DNA of 64,000 nt from Nymphaea colorata (lineage: Eukaryota; Streptophyta; Magnoliopsida; Nymphaeales; Nymphaeaceae): positions 8,656,713 to 8,720,712 of the forward strand of contig NC_045142.1 in the NCBI RefSeq assembly GCF_008831285.2, in the 5' to 3' direction. The notes beneath the pieces were generated by a model, which was not told where the DNA came from, did no database searches, and was given only the letters and a program-made list of their open reading frames with translations. Both the position numbers and the translations under genes were made by a program. Below, one piece after another: positions 49,645 to 59,997 of this stretch. Within the stretch, counting starts at the first letter, position 1; the number at the start of each line of letters is the position of its first letter.

Positions 49645-50045
49645 TTTACAAATATTTTTTTTCATATGTAATTTTTTCTGATTCTTTGGCTTACAGATGC
49701 CAAATCCAAGTAGATATTGTATCCTCACTGTCATCTGTCCCATCTGTCATTTCCAAATGCAGAGTTTCACCCACCCCCATAAGCCTAATAAATTCTCCTA
49801 ATATAACTTTGTCTTTGTAGAGCTTCCTTTAGTCTATGACCAAACAAAGGAAAAATGTTTTCACAAATCTTGTGAGCTGGGAATGATCGAGATATAGTAA
49901 GTTGGTCGAGTAACTGGGGCAGGAAATGGGAGTTATCGCTAAATTTTGATGTTACGATCAACTTGAATCCCATTCGATTGCCAGTCCAGTTGATTGAAGA
50001 CCAACTAAACGTTGTGTTTGGATGACACTTAAAAATTGACATAGT
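49645..50045. other. Gene-free interval
   Basis: No gene or repeat was recognised. Confidence 0.4.
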
Positions 50046-50052
50046 TTGCAAA

Positions 50053-50431
50053 ATAGTCACAAACAAGGAGTTTTAAACAATGAGAATTTCCTCAGATGAG
50101 CTTGAAAAAACCAAGAAAAATATAAAAACAAATATGATAAATGTCTAAAAATTTTAAAAAATTAAAAATGACGGAAAAATAAAATAAATGAGAAACTAAT
50201 AACACAAACTTCACAAGATAAATAAATCTGCAAAAAATGAAGAATAGAAAATAAAAAAAAGGTTTGGCATTAAAAAAACTGAAAAAATGAAAAAAACACA
50301 AAAAATGTTAAAAATGTGTTTTTTTTTTGTTTTTAACGTTTCTTAAAAAAAAACATGTTTTTTAAGTTTTAAACAGATATTTCATTTATTGCATTTTTTC
50401 ACGTTTTTTTAAATGCATTTTCTGTGACTAT
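50053..50431 (+). mobile_element. CATAGTC-family MITE, full-length but diverged copy
   Basis: The left end reads ATAGTCACAAACAAGGAG and the right end TTTCTGTGACTAT, so the inverted ends are still visible. The interior keeps AATGAGAAACTAATAACACAAA and GGTTTGGCATTAAAAAAACTG in the order seen at 21207-21573. A convincing target-site duplication was not found. Confidence 0.65.
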
Positions 50432-51223
50432 AGTTTGAGTGTTTGAATGACAAGACAAAAACCAGGTTTTTACTTTTTTAGAACCGGGTTTTTATTTTTA
50501 ATAACGAAAAAGATTTAATATAAGAATACATATTATTTATTAAGATCTTAGGCCGTGGGGATGGAGGAGCTGCCTGGTTCTTCAGGTCCCAACTTCCAGA
50601 AAATGAGTTTTATCAAAACTAGGATTGTGATAAACCCAGTTCCAAAATTTCCCAAACACGCCTAAACCGGCCTTTTGGAGGCAAAATGCTGTAAGTTTAA
50701 GATGTCATCCAAACAGTTCTTAAGCTTTATTTTCCACTCAACCAAATAATTTTGGTCTGTGTTGTAACATGTGTTAAAAATATCCAACTCGGAACTCTTT
50801 TGGACAAAGACAATCACTTCAAGCAATGAAAACTACAAATGCTTGGGAAACCCAAATTGCAGTTCCAAATCACACTGCAATGGATGGTACAAAGTTCACC
50901 AGCTTTACATACATTGGGATAGCTTCCACCTATCAGTGAAATGAAAAATTACCCAAACTGTAAAAAAGAGAAGATCACTGCCTTCAGTGACAAGTAGAAG
51001 CTCTTTTCCTTGCAGCAAGGAAACACAAAATCATCAAATGCACACACTTAATTATGGGTAAGCAAGAAAAGTATTTTATCCTACTGTACAGCTGAGAACC
51101 TAATCCCCCCACCATCTCCCCAAACTGAACAGTAAACTTTTAACACTATATATAAGTGAAAACACAGCTAAATGCTTGAATTCTCTTTAGATATTATTTA
51201 TTTATTTATTCCAATTAGTCAAA
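50432..51223. other. Gene-free interval
   Basis: No gene or mobile element was recognised. Confidence 0.4.
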
Positions 51224-51228
51224 AACAC

Positions 51229-52308
51229 TGATACGTGCCTAATTTTGGCACCATCGAGCACTACCGAAAGCCTCGATGAGAGCACTAGAGTGGAGCCGAC
51301 CAGTCGACAGGCTTATGCCCTCATTGCCTTGTGAGGTTAGCCTCGGTGTGGAGCGCTGAGAGTAGCGGGCCGCAGCGTTCGCATGGCCGAAGATGGGCAC
51401 AGGCCCAAGAAGCGACCTGCAGGGTCGGCCACTAGCACCCATGTGCTTAGGGACAAGTGCACACGAATGAGTCGGACCACACGACACCTTGGCATGGTTC
51501 AAGGTTCGACACTTATAGAACCCCTGGGCATTACTTGTATGGCTGCAGTGAGAGGAGCGGGCGGAGCAGCTAAGGTAGAAAAAGGTGAGACAAGGTCTGG
51601 ATTCATAGAGAGAGCGGGTGCAACCAGATCCAATCCAGGCCCCCTTTTTGCTTATGCTTATTTACTCTTTTGTATTGTCTCGGTTATGATCGTTTTACTT
51701 TAAGTTCTTTGTACCGTCTTTGCCTAAGCTTTGTAATTAGGGCTTTTTGGGATTACGCTTGAATGAAGATTGAATTGAATTTCACTTTGGGCGTATCTCA
51801 TCTTCTTCTCAACCAAATGTACTCATCTTCCCGGTGGCGGCCGGAAAGATTTCTTCTCACCCTTGACCAGCGACGGCTGGTGTCTTTCTTTGATTTGACG
51901 GTGCCAATCATCCTCTCATCCTCAATACTCTTTTCTTCTTCTCCCCAATCAGCCGAAGGAATCCATGATTGAAGGTTGCAAGGGGCTGTTTCCAGCCATC
52001 CAAGTGATCAACAGCCTATGCTTCACCCCAGCCAACACGAATAAGTGTTTTATGGTGCATTCCTTCACATACCACGAAGGTTTGGAAGCCGAAAACACGA
52101 CCGAGAAGGCTGCAGTGAAGGAGCATGCCCGTAGAGCTAGTGTTCGACTTCCAAAGTAGCAGCACGACCAACTACCGACGAATGAACATGTGCCTCCCTG
52201 ATCATGCGATAGAAGGAGAAGCTGTGGCAGATCATCAAGCTGAGACCAATCCACCCTGCTGAGCATGATCTTGGGTAGTGATAGTGCCTCGACAGTGAGG
52301 TTCTATCA
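51229..52308 (+). repeat. Left (5') LTR, 1080 bp
   Basis: It starts TGATACGTGCCTAATTTTGG and ends GAGGTTCTATCA. Relative to the right LTR it lacks about 37 bp near 51290-51300 and about 42 bp near 51720, the latter removing the TATA-like segment. The open frames within it are not genes. Confidence 0.9.
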
Positions 52309-52311
52309 ATT

Positions 52312-52323
52312 TGGTATCAGAGC
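52312..52323 (+). promoter_or_regulatory. Primer-binding site for initiator methionine tRNA
   Basis: TGGTATCAGAGC lies three bases after the left LTR and is the standard plant primer-binding site complementary to the 3' end of initiator tRNA-Met. It fixes the LTR boundary and the plus orientation of the element. Confidence 0.9.
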
Positions 52324-52522
52324 GGACACCCACAGCGGCAAATCGAAGTTGCAGACGACATACATTGGCTTTCCCACGTTAGACAGAAAACACATAGACA
52401 AAAATCATTGCCGCTAATTGTTTGGAAAGATTCGTTTGTCAAGCAGTAGACCATTGGATTCGCCTACGTCTCAAGCATCTTCCAGCAAAAATCTCCTACG
52501 AGGTTGGGGTCAAGCTCGATCT

Positions 52523-52536
52523 AAGGAGGGTGGATC
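52523..52536 (+). promoter_or_regulatory. Polypurine tract of the compact LTR element
   Basis: AAGGAGGGTGGATC directly precedes the right LTR. Its purine richness and position mark it as the plus-strand primer for reverse transcription. Confidence 0.7.
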
Positions 52537-53710
52537 TGATGCATGCCTAATTTTGGCACCATCGAGGATGACCGAAAGCCTGGACTGGAGCACTAGAGCG
52601 GAGCCAACCAACTGTGTGAGAAGCAGCTGGGCACGCCGATTACCACCCGACAGGCTTATGCCCTCGTTGCCTTGTGAGGTTAGTCTCGACATGGAGTGCC
52701 GAGAGCAGCAGACTACAACGTTGCATGCAGCCGAGGATAGGCACAAGCCCGAGAAGCAACTTGCAGGGTCGGCCACTAGTACCCATGTGCATAGGGCCAA
52801 GTGCACACGAGTGAGTCAGACCACACAACACCTTGGCATGGTTCAGGGTTCGACACTTATCGAACCCTTGGGCATTACTTGTATGGCTGCAGTAGGAGGA
52901 GCAAACAGAGCAGCTAAGGTCGAAAAAGGTGAGACAGGGTCTGGATTCATAGAGAGAGTGTGCGCAACCAGATCCAATCCAGGCGCCCTTTTGCATATGC
53001 TTATTTACTCTTTTGTACTATCTCAGTTTGAGACGTGTTAGGATCATTTTACTTTAAGTTCTTTGTACCGTCTCGGGTTAGGAGCTATGTGAACCGAGAC
53101 GCTTTTCATGTATATAAGCTTTGTAATTAGGGCTTTTTGGTTACACTTGAATGAAGATTGAATTGAATTTCACTTTGGGCGTCACTCTCTCTCTCATCCC
53201 ATCTTCTTCTCAACCAAGTCTACTCGTCTTTCCGGCGGCAGCCGAAACGATTTCTTCTCACCCTTGACCCGCGATGGCTGGTGTCTTTCTTCGATCCGAC
53301 GGCGCCAATCCTCCTCTCATCCTCAATACTCTTTCCTTCTTCTCCCCAATTAGCCGAAGGAATCCACGATTGAAGGTTGCAAGGGGCTGTTTCCAGCCAT
53401 CCAAGTGATCAACAGCCTATGCTTCACCCCAACCAACACGAAGAAGTGTTTCATAGTGCATTCCTTCGCATACCCACGAAGGTTTAGAAGCCAGAAATGC
53501 GACCGGGAAGGCTGCAGCGAAGGAGCATGCCTGTAGAGCCGGTGTTCGACTTCCAAAGTAACATCATGACCAACTACCAACGAACAAACATCTGCCTCCC
53601 TGATCCTGCGATAGAAGGAGAAGCTGTGGCAGATCACCAAGCTAAGACCATTCCGCCCTGCTAAGCATGATCTTCGGTAGCGATAGTGCCTCGGCAGTGA
53701 GGTTCTATCA
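52537..53710 (+). repeat. Right (3') LTR, 1174 bp
   Basis: It starts TGATGCATGCCTAATTTTGG and ends GAGGTTCTATCA. A TATA-like box (TATATAAG, 53111-53118) sits mid-LTR and presumably marks the U3/R region. It is the fuller of the two LTRs. Confidence 0.9.
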
Positions 53711-53715
53711 AACTC

Positions 53716-56700
53716 CAATCTAGCTAAGGGTTAATTATCTGAGTTTATGAGCAACAGAAAATTATGATACTGGACTAATGGATCGGTGGATCTAGATCCC
53801 GTTACTAGGTCTGGTTCTTTTTGGATCCATCTGAGTGGATCTCAATATCCTATTTTGCTATCCTTACAATTTGGATAAAAGCTGGGGGTTCCAACAAAAG
53901 TACAAGAAACAATCCAAAGAAAAGATGAGTTTGGTGTTGCAAGTCAGCTGGATAGCTGTTAGCGATCCAGTATAGAACGGATCTACATTTGTTCTGCATC
54001 TTTTGTGCTTCAGATGTCTATAAATTAGGTGATTGAAATGTCCCATTGTAGGCATGTTCAGTACCATCTTCAATCAACCATATTCAAAGCTGCATTTTGG
54101 TTTCTAGATTCTTTTTATGGGTTAAAATGGCAAAATATTTTGACAAGTTAAGACATGATAGGAAGGTGCCGGTAGTTTTTTTTTTGTGTTGATCAACAAC
54201 AATTTAGGCCTCTTTTGCAATTATCTCCAAATCATCTAAGTGGGCACCATCAAATTTCTTTTCTTTTTTGCATTTTTTATTTTCTCATAAGATTTCAAAA
54301 ATAATAGGTGGTTTCACGAAAGATCGGAAAAAGTTCACATAACACGTCCAAGAAATTCCCCGTCTCCCCCTTGGAGAATCAAATAAGATAATTGCAATCC
54401 TCTTTTATAGACGTAATTCCTTTTTTTGTTATTAAAGTATAATTGATTGTCCCAAAAAAATTATAGTCACTTTAGTTTTTAGTTTTAAGAGTTTTCATAT
54501 GTTGTTGCCTCAAGGGGACTAGCATAACTGGTCGAGTAAGGGGGCGGGTAAAAGACACATTACCTGTTTGATTCCTGTGAGTGCTATTCTCCTAAACCGT
54601 ACAAGATGGAATGAAGACACTTAAGTTGAAGGGTGTATCATATCTCACTCAGTTGCCAACACAACATAGGACCCCAAAGACGGAGGTGGGGGGAATGAAG
54701 GGAACTTTCAATATTTTTCGAGTGGTGGGTTGTTAATCTCATGTTCACTTTGAAGGAACTTTCAGATGTTCCCAAATCGGCATATTTCATGATTTTTAGT
54801 AGTTGGTTGATAATTCTTCAAAAGAATCGGCTTCCACCCAATCCCTTGTCATAATGATATAAGGTCTACTTTCGATAATTTAACATGTGCCCCTGCAGCG
54901 TTTCAACTTTTGCATCAGTTATCCTCTTTTACAATGTAAAAAGGTTGACGTCCCAAGAATTAGGAATAGGAACGGACCACATACCAGCCCACATGGACTG
55001 TTGCACCAACCTTTCCTTAGGTATGAAAAGACTGTCTTCTCAGTCTTGTCAAAGTGTCTTCTCAATCTTGTCAAAGTGTATGCTAGTCATTATCCATTCA
55101 CTGATAGATGCGACGATCAATTACTCATTTTCATGTTTTGAATTTTTTTAACAATTAAAATTACTGAAAGATAAATATCTTCAAAAATAAAAATTTATAA
55201 CTATATTCGACCACCCTCATGAAAAATTTCTGGCGCCACTCCCTGATACATGAAAACATCATTTCAGCTACCGATCAATATTACAATTTTGTCAACAAGC
55301 TTCCTCCATCTCATTCCATATATTCATATTAAAGCATTTGCCCATTAAAGTATGAGACAAAAGCTTCAGGTTTACGACAACAGCAGAAGCGTGGGCTAAG
55401 TTTGTTTTCACGTGTTGTTCGCATCCCCAAAATTTTGGTTGGTTTTGGAATACTATAGAAAAATGAGGTTTTATTTTGAAATAGGAAAGGAAGGGGCTCA
55501 CCCATCGGTACGAGGATCGACCGTTTTCGACGCTTTTACCGGGGGTAATCAATCCAAGGGCTATGTTCATCATGGATGCATTTCGTTTTAATTTAAACAT
55601 CCTTTTGATTCTATATGCGGTGTATAAAATATTGAAAGTTTGATGTTTCAATCTTTTGAAAAGATTGTTGAAGAGTTGCTTGAAAATGTGAAATGTTTTG
55701 GAAAAAAATAGAATTAGTAAATATAATTTGAAAAACTTGTGAAACCATTTTGAAATCACTTCAATTTTCTCTTAAGACTTTTAGTAGGTTTGAGATTTTG
55801 CTCTAATTCGGTTACTACCTAGTTAGAGATTCATCTCATATTGTTTAAGTTCTTTTGGAGATGTGCTTGTGATCATAAGTGAAATAAAGTGGGTGAGAAT
55901 GCATAAATACATTGATCCTATATGATTGGAAAGAAAAATCATTCATTCCCACCATAACATTCATCTAACAGCATTCATACCATAACATTCATATAAGATT
56001 ACTTGGTTTGTGGTCTTAATGAAGTTGGTAAATAAAAAAATATGTTAAAAAGAATATAAGAGATAAAACACTCTTATGAAAAGAAAGAGAGAGAGATAGA
56101 GAAAGTCATGCATATATGTGTACATACCATCACATATACACATATATGGAAGCTTAAGAGGAAAAGATATATTGGTTTGAAGAAAAAGAAATGTTTTAGA
56201 GGAAAAAAATATATATATACACGTATATATGGGTATGTATGAGAAATTTTGTTAGGGGAGATATTTGTCTTGAAAAGAGGAATAAAATATTCGAAAGAGA
56301 GGAAATAGAACACATATGCATACGCATTCATGCATATGTGGAAGTTTGTAAAATGGAAAGTGAAAGCATAGAGAGAGAAAGATGGAGGAGGATTATCTTG
56401 TGCGCATGAATGTATGTAACATGTATATACATACATGCCTTCACAAGATTAGAAATCAATGAATAACTTAAAATTTTCAACTTCAAGTTTAATGTAGACT
56501 GGAGGGGAGCTTCGACTCATGCAAGAATCTAAGCTAAATCCCTAAGGCCGTATTAAAAGATTTTTTTGAAAATGTTTTGGAGAATATGATTATATATAAA
56601 CATAGAATGTTATTACTTAGTTTGCCACGAGGGATATATCTCTTCAACCATTGGGGTATGAAAGAAAAACAAACAATATAATGAAGCACTCATTAGGGTT

Positions 56701-57015
56701 CCTAATAGGGTGATTAGGAAGGAAACTTATACGCAATGACATGAGAATGCATTTTTAACATGTACATATTTGTGAAGGTTTTCCCGAGTTGAACAAGTTC
56801 CAACCTCAAAAATTAATATGAAGATAAAAATGAAGAACACCAAGCCACACTCTCATTCTCATCATACATTCACGTATAAATGAAAAACCAAGAAACTATG
56901 CATGGGTGATATATAGACAATATTCAAGGAAAGAAAGAGAGAGATAGAGAGAGAGAGAGAGATAGAGAGAGAGAGTGATGGGAAGAGAAAGATTCAACTA
57001 GAAATGAGAGCATAA
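53716..57015. other. Gene-free interval; right part may be distal LTR of the Tat element
   Basis: No gene was recognised. At about 55497-55560 a GC-richer stretch (TCACCCATCGGTACGAGGAT then TCGACCGTTTTCGAC) stands out in AT-rich DNA. The region from about 55800 to 57015 is rich in GA and TATATG microsatellites and could belong to the outer end of the Ty3/gypsy 3' LTR, whose lower boundary I could not find. A direct repeat of about 19 bases (TCTTCTCAxTCTTGTCAAAG) lies at about 55036-55078. Confidence 0.4.
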
Positions 57016-57019
57016 TGTA

Positions 57020-57905
57020 ACTATGAAATGAATGATCATCTCATCTTTCAATGCTCCCGGTGCATTTGATCATAACCTCTTGTCTCTAAGAAGAGATTGA
57101 GTGCTATCTTCTTTGGTAATGTGGAGATAAAGATGATAAGAAAATGAAGAAAGAAGACAATGCTACATTCAATAAAAGAAAAAACATGATTCAATCATGA
57201 AATGAAAGATAATCTCATCTTTCCATGCTCCCAGTGCACTTGAGCATAACCTTTTGTCTCTAAAAAGAGGTTGAGTGCTATCTCCTTTGGCTATGGGGAG
57301 ATGATGATGAGAAAAAAATAAAGAAAGAAAGACAATGCTATATTCAATAAAAGAGAAAACATGATTCAATCATGAAATGAAAGTTCATCTCATCTTTCTA
57401 TGCTTCCAGTGCACTTGAGCATAGCCTCTTGTCTTTAAAAAGAGGTTGAGTACTATCTCCTTTAGCCATGGAGAGATGATGATGAGAAGAAAATAAAGAA
57501 AGAAAGACAATGCTATATTCAATAAAAGAAAAAACATGATTCAAACATGAAATGAAAGATCACATATTTCTATACTTTTGGTGCACTTGAGCATAGCCTT
57601 TTGTCTCTAAAAAGAGGTTGAATGCTATCTCGTTTGGCCATGGGTAGATGATGACGAGAAGAGAAAATGAAAACAACAACAAGACTATATTAAAAAAAAA
57701 GAAATAGTAATAATAATAAGAACATAATAAAAACATAATAATAATAAGAACATATATGAAGAGAAAGAACAGCAACAAGAATACTTGAAAGAGCATGACT
57801 TAATCATAAAATAAAATGTCATCTCATCTTCTCATGCTCCCAGTGCACTTGAGCATAGTCTCTTGTTGAGTGCTATCTCATTCGACCATGGGGAGATGAA
57901 GATGA
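57020..57905. repeat. Tandem array of about 173-bp units, five copies
   Basis: An anchor phrase GTCTCTAAxAAGAGxTTGAG occurs at 57082, 57256, 57431 and 57603, and a shortened form at 57858, giving spacings of 174, 175, 172 and 255 bp. Each unit also carries CATGATTCAATCATGAAATG-like and CCAGTGCACTTGAGCATA phrases. The last unit is lengthened by an AT-rich AATAATAAGAACAT insertion. The array adjoins the duplicated LTR promoter segment and probably belongs to the retroelement LTR (U5 side on the minus strand). Confidence 0.8.
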
Positions 57906-58187
57906 GAAGAGAAAGAAGAGAGAAATGAGAGTGATGATGATTACATACCTCCAATGAGAAATGACCTAAGAAAGACGAACACCTTCACTTAAGATTCCCT
58001 TGCATGAAGCTCAAAGTTGATGCCTCCAAGAGAGTTGTAACTTGCTCTAAGTTGGAGAGGAAAATAGAAAGAGGAAGAGGGAGAGAGAGAAAGCTCAAGA
58101 GAAACCCTAAGTCTTCAAGTGAGAATACTCTAGGATTTCTCCCAAGGGTCACTCTTGCCCCAGAGGGGGGGGGGGGGGGGAGTAGGG

Positions 58188-58197
58188 GTATTTATAA
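58188..58197 (-). promoter_or_regulatory. LTR TATA box, duplicate 1
   Basis: On the minus strand the sequence is TTTATAAATA followed by CCCCTACT and then a run of 16 cytosines (plus-strand G16 at 58165-58180). The spacing to a CT-rich leader is that of an LTR promoter. It is the diverged twin of the TATA box at 58664. Confidence 0.5.
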
Positions 58198-58663
58198 AGG
58201 ATTTTGGAGCACATGCTACTGCAACAGCACATGCGCACACAGTCGTGCGACACCTTATCGCTAGATTGCGTGCGCGTTATAGCTCGATCGTGCGCGCATG
58301 CGTTTCACGACGTGTGACTGCGCGTCACGGGATGTGCAAAAATGCAATTTTTAAAAATAAAATCTTATACAATTTGAGATGAAAAGAGAAAGAATAGAGA
58401 AATGAGAGGGATGATGATTACATGCTTCTAATGAGAAATAACCTAAGGAAGATGAACACCTTCACTTGAAGATCCCCTTGAGTGAAGTTCAAAGATGATG
58501 CCTCCAAGAGAGTTGTAACTTGCTCCAAGTTGGAGAGGAAAATAGAAAGAGGAAGAGATAGAGAGAGAGAGCTCTAGAGAAACTCTAAGTTTTCAAATGA
58601 GAATACTCTAGGGTTTCTCCCAAGGGCCACTCTTGGCCAAGAGGGGGAGAGGGGAGTGTGGGG

Positions 58664-58673
58664 TATTTATATA
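58664..58673 (-). promoter_or_regulatory. LTR TATA box, duplicate 2
   Basis: On the minus strand the sequence is TATATAAATA followed by CCCCACAC and a CT-rich leader with TCTCTCTCTC. It lies about 735 bp into the LTR from the 59410 end, a plausible U3 length for a Tat-lineage element. Confidence 0.6.
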
Positions 58674-59410
58674 GGATTTTGGAGCCAAAACCCAAATTTT
58701 AAAGTTTTTTGAATTTTATAACATTTTCATCCGAATTTCACATAATTTTGAATTACTTTGAAAAAAAAAAGGTTTAAAATGAGTTTTGATTGGCCATTTG
58801 ACCTCTAAAAACATTTTCAGAAATGGGCTAGGCCTTTACCCACTTAAAAAGACCAAAACCGCCCTTTAGAAGGAGGTTTTTCGTCAAAAAGAAAGGGTGA
58901 AAGGGGAAGACGACAGTACCCGGACCCACAGCGTCGGGCGCCCGCACGTGCTCTTCACGACACGCGGTTGAGCGACTGTGTGTCACGCAACTGCGCGTCT
59001 CGAGATGCACAAAAATGCAATTTTTTAAAATGAAATCTTATAAATTTAATAAAATGAAATAAAAATTTTGTTAAAAAAACATTTTTTTAATTAAAATATT
59101 AAAATATGAGTTTTTTAAAAATGAGCGCTCGACTCCTTTTCGAGACGCTCTGGACTCGTTTTAAATTCAATTTTGGTTTAGTCTATCGCCACCGTGTTCT
59201 AGCACGCGGCCAAGATTCAAAAACATATTTTGGAGTGAGAATGAGGCCTTAAAACAAAGGAAAGGTCCGCACATGCACGATGCTCAAATTGTGTCGTTTC
59301 GACCACGCTTCGAATTTTGGGTCTGAAATGCTCGATTTGGATTTGAACTTGGGTGGTAGATCTATTATGAATCTTCAAATTTTTTTTTTTTTAAATTTGG
59401 GGTGATTACA

Positions 59411-59424
59411 AATGCCCCTCTTTG
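59411..59424 (-). promoter_or_regulatory. Polypurine tract of the Ty3/gypsy element
   Basis: On the minus strand CAAAGAGGGGCATT directly precedes the LTR start TGTAATC. Position and composition fit the plus-strand primer of reverse transcription and fix the inner LTR boundary. Confidence 0.75.
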
Positions 59425-59530
59425 TTGCTTAGCTGGTGTTAGCCGTGCTTAGTGACAAAGATAAGCACCACAAATTTTTGAAACAAAATTTTTTGCAGAA
59501 TGATGTTTTAGGCTTATCCCCTCACCCCAA

Positions 59531-59802
59531 TGGGTTGTTTTAGCTTCAATTGCAGGTTTAACCCCTTACCTACAGGGCTTTGTCGTTTTCAAATTCAGGT
59601 ATAACCCCCCTGAATGGGTAGCCTTGACTTGCATCACAAGTTGAACCCTTTAACTGTGTGGGTTGCTTTGGCTTGTAGCACATGTTTAACCCCTTTACCT
59701 GCATGGGTTGCTTCAGCTAGCATTGCAGGTTTAGCCCCTTGCCTGCATGGATTTTTCTCATATTACAGGTTTAACCCTTTACCTGCACGGGTTGCTCTCA
59801 AG
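59531..59802. repeat. 3'-UTR minisatellite of the Ty3/gypsy element, about 44-bp units
   Basis: Six to seven units follow the pattern GGGTTGCTT-AGCTT-CATTGCAGGTTTAACCCCTTACCTGCAT, with units starting near 59532, 59576, 59618, 59661, 59706 and 59750. Each unit is partly palindromic (GCAGGT...ACCTGC), so every copy can form a small hairpin. It lies between the integrase and the LTR, where Tat/Ogre-type elements are known to carry tandem repeats. Confidence 0.8.
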
Positions 59803-59997
59803 CCGGCGATAATAATGAAAAGATGCCTTAGTGTAATTATCATGTTTTACGACTGGAAAAAATCTAGATTGAATAGTAGATGTGGAAACACAAATATTTG
59901 ACATTAATTGGAAAATGAATACAAGAGAACTAGGCATAAAATTTCTTGAGGTCAAGGGCATTAACAGGATCGGCAAACTCCACCCCATCAGCGTTAA

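Larger units (their letters stand above)
51229..53710 (+). mobile_element. Complete non-autonomous LTR retrotransposon with a 228-bp interior
   Basis: Two direct repeats of 1080 and 1174 bp begin TGAT and end ATCA. They flank a 228-bp interior with a tRNA primer-binding site next to the left repeat and a purine-rich tract next to the right one. The whole is bounded by AACAC (51224-51228) and AACTC (53711-53715), a 5-bp target-site duplication with one mismatch. No gag or pol coding sequence exists between the LTRs. The interior is typical of TRIM elements, but the LTRs are longer than in classical TRIMs, so it may be a large-LTR TRIM or a deletion derivative. The LTRs differ by many substitutions plus two large deletions in the left one, so the insertion is old. 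Confidence 0.9.
57919..59410 (-). repeat. Ty3/gypsy 3' LTR (right part), with an internal promoter duplication
   Basis: On the minus strand the LTR starts TGTAATCACCCC at 59410, directly after a purine tract. Within it two segments are duplicated at an offset of about 478 bp: 57919-58375 and 58397 onward. Both carry GATGATGATTACAT, CCTCCAAGAGAGTTGTAACT and GTATTTATA-AGGATTTTGGAG. A further shared block containing CGCGTC(A/T)CG and CACAAAAATGCAATTTT occurs at 58320-58370 and 58990-59035. The lower end of the LTR is undetermined and may include the tandem array to the left. Confidence 0.7.

Noticed and set aside
51383-53041. Open frames inside the LTRs, up to 207 codons, similar to each other
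   Set aside because: They are the same LTR text read twice. They contain no known domain and lie within LTRs defined by TG..CA ends, primer site and purine tract.
55292-56436. Phe/Tyr-rich open frames of 120-155 codons on the minus strand
   Set aside because: Low-complexity AT-rich translation with no motif; length is explained by base composition.
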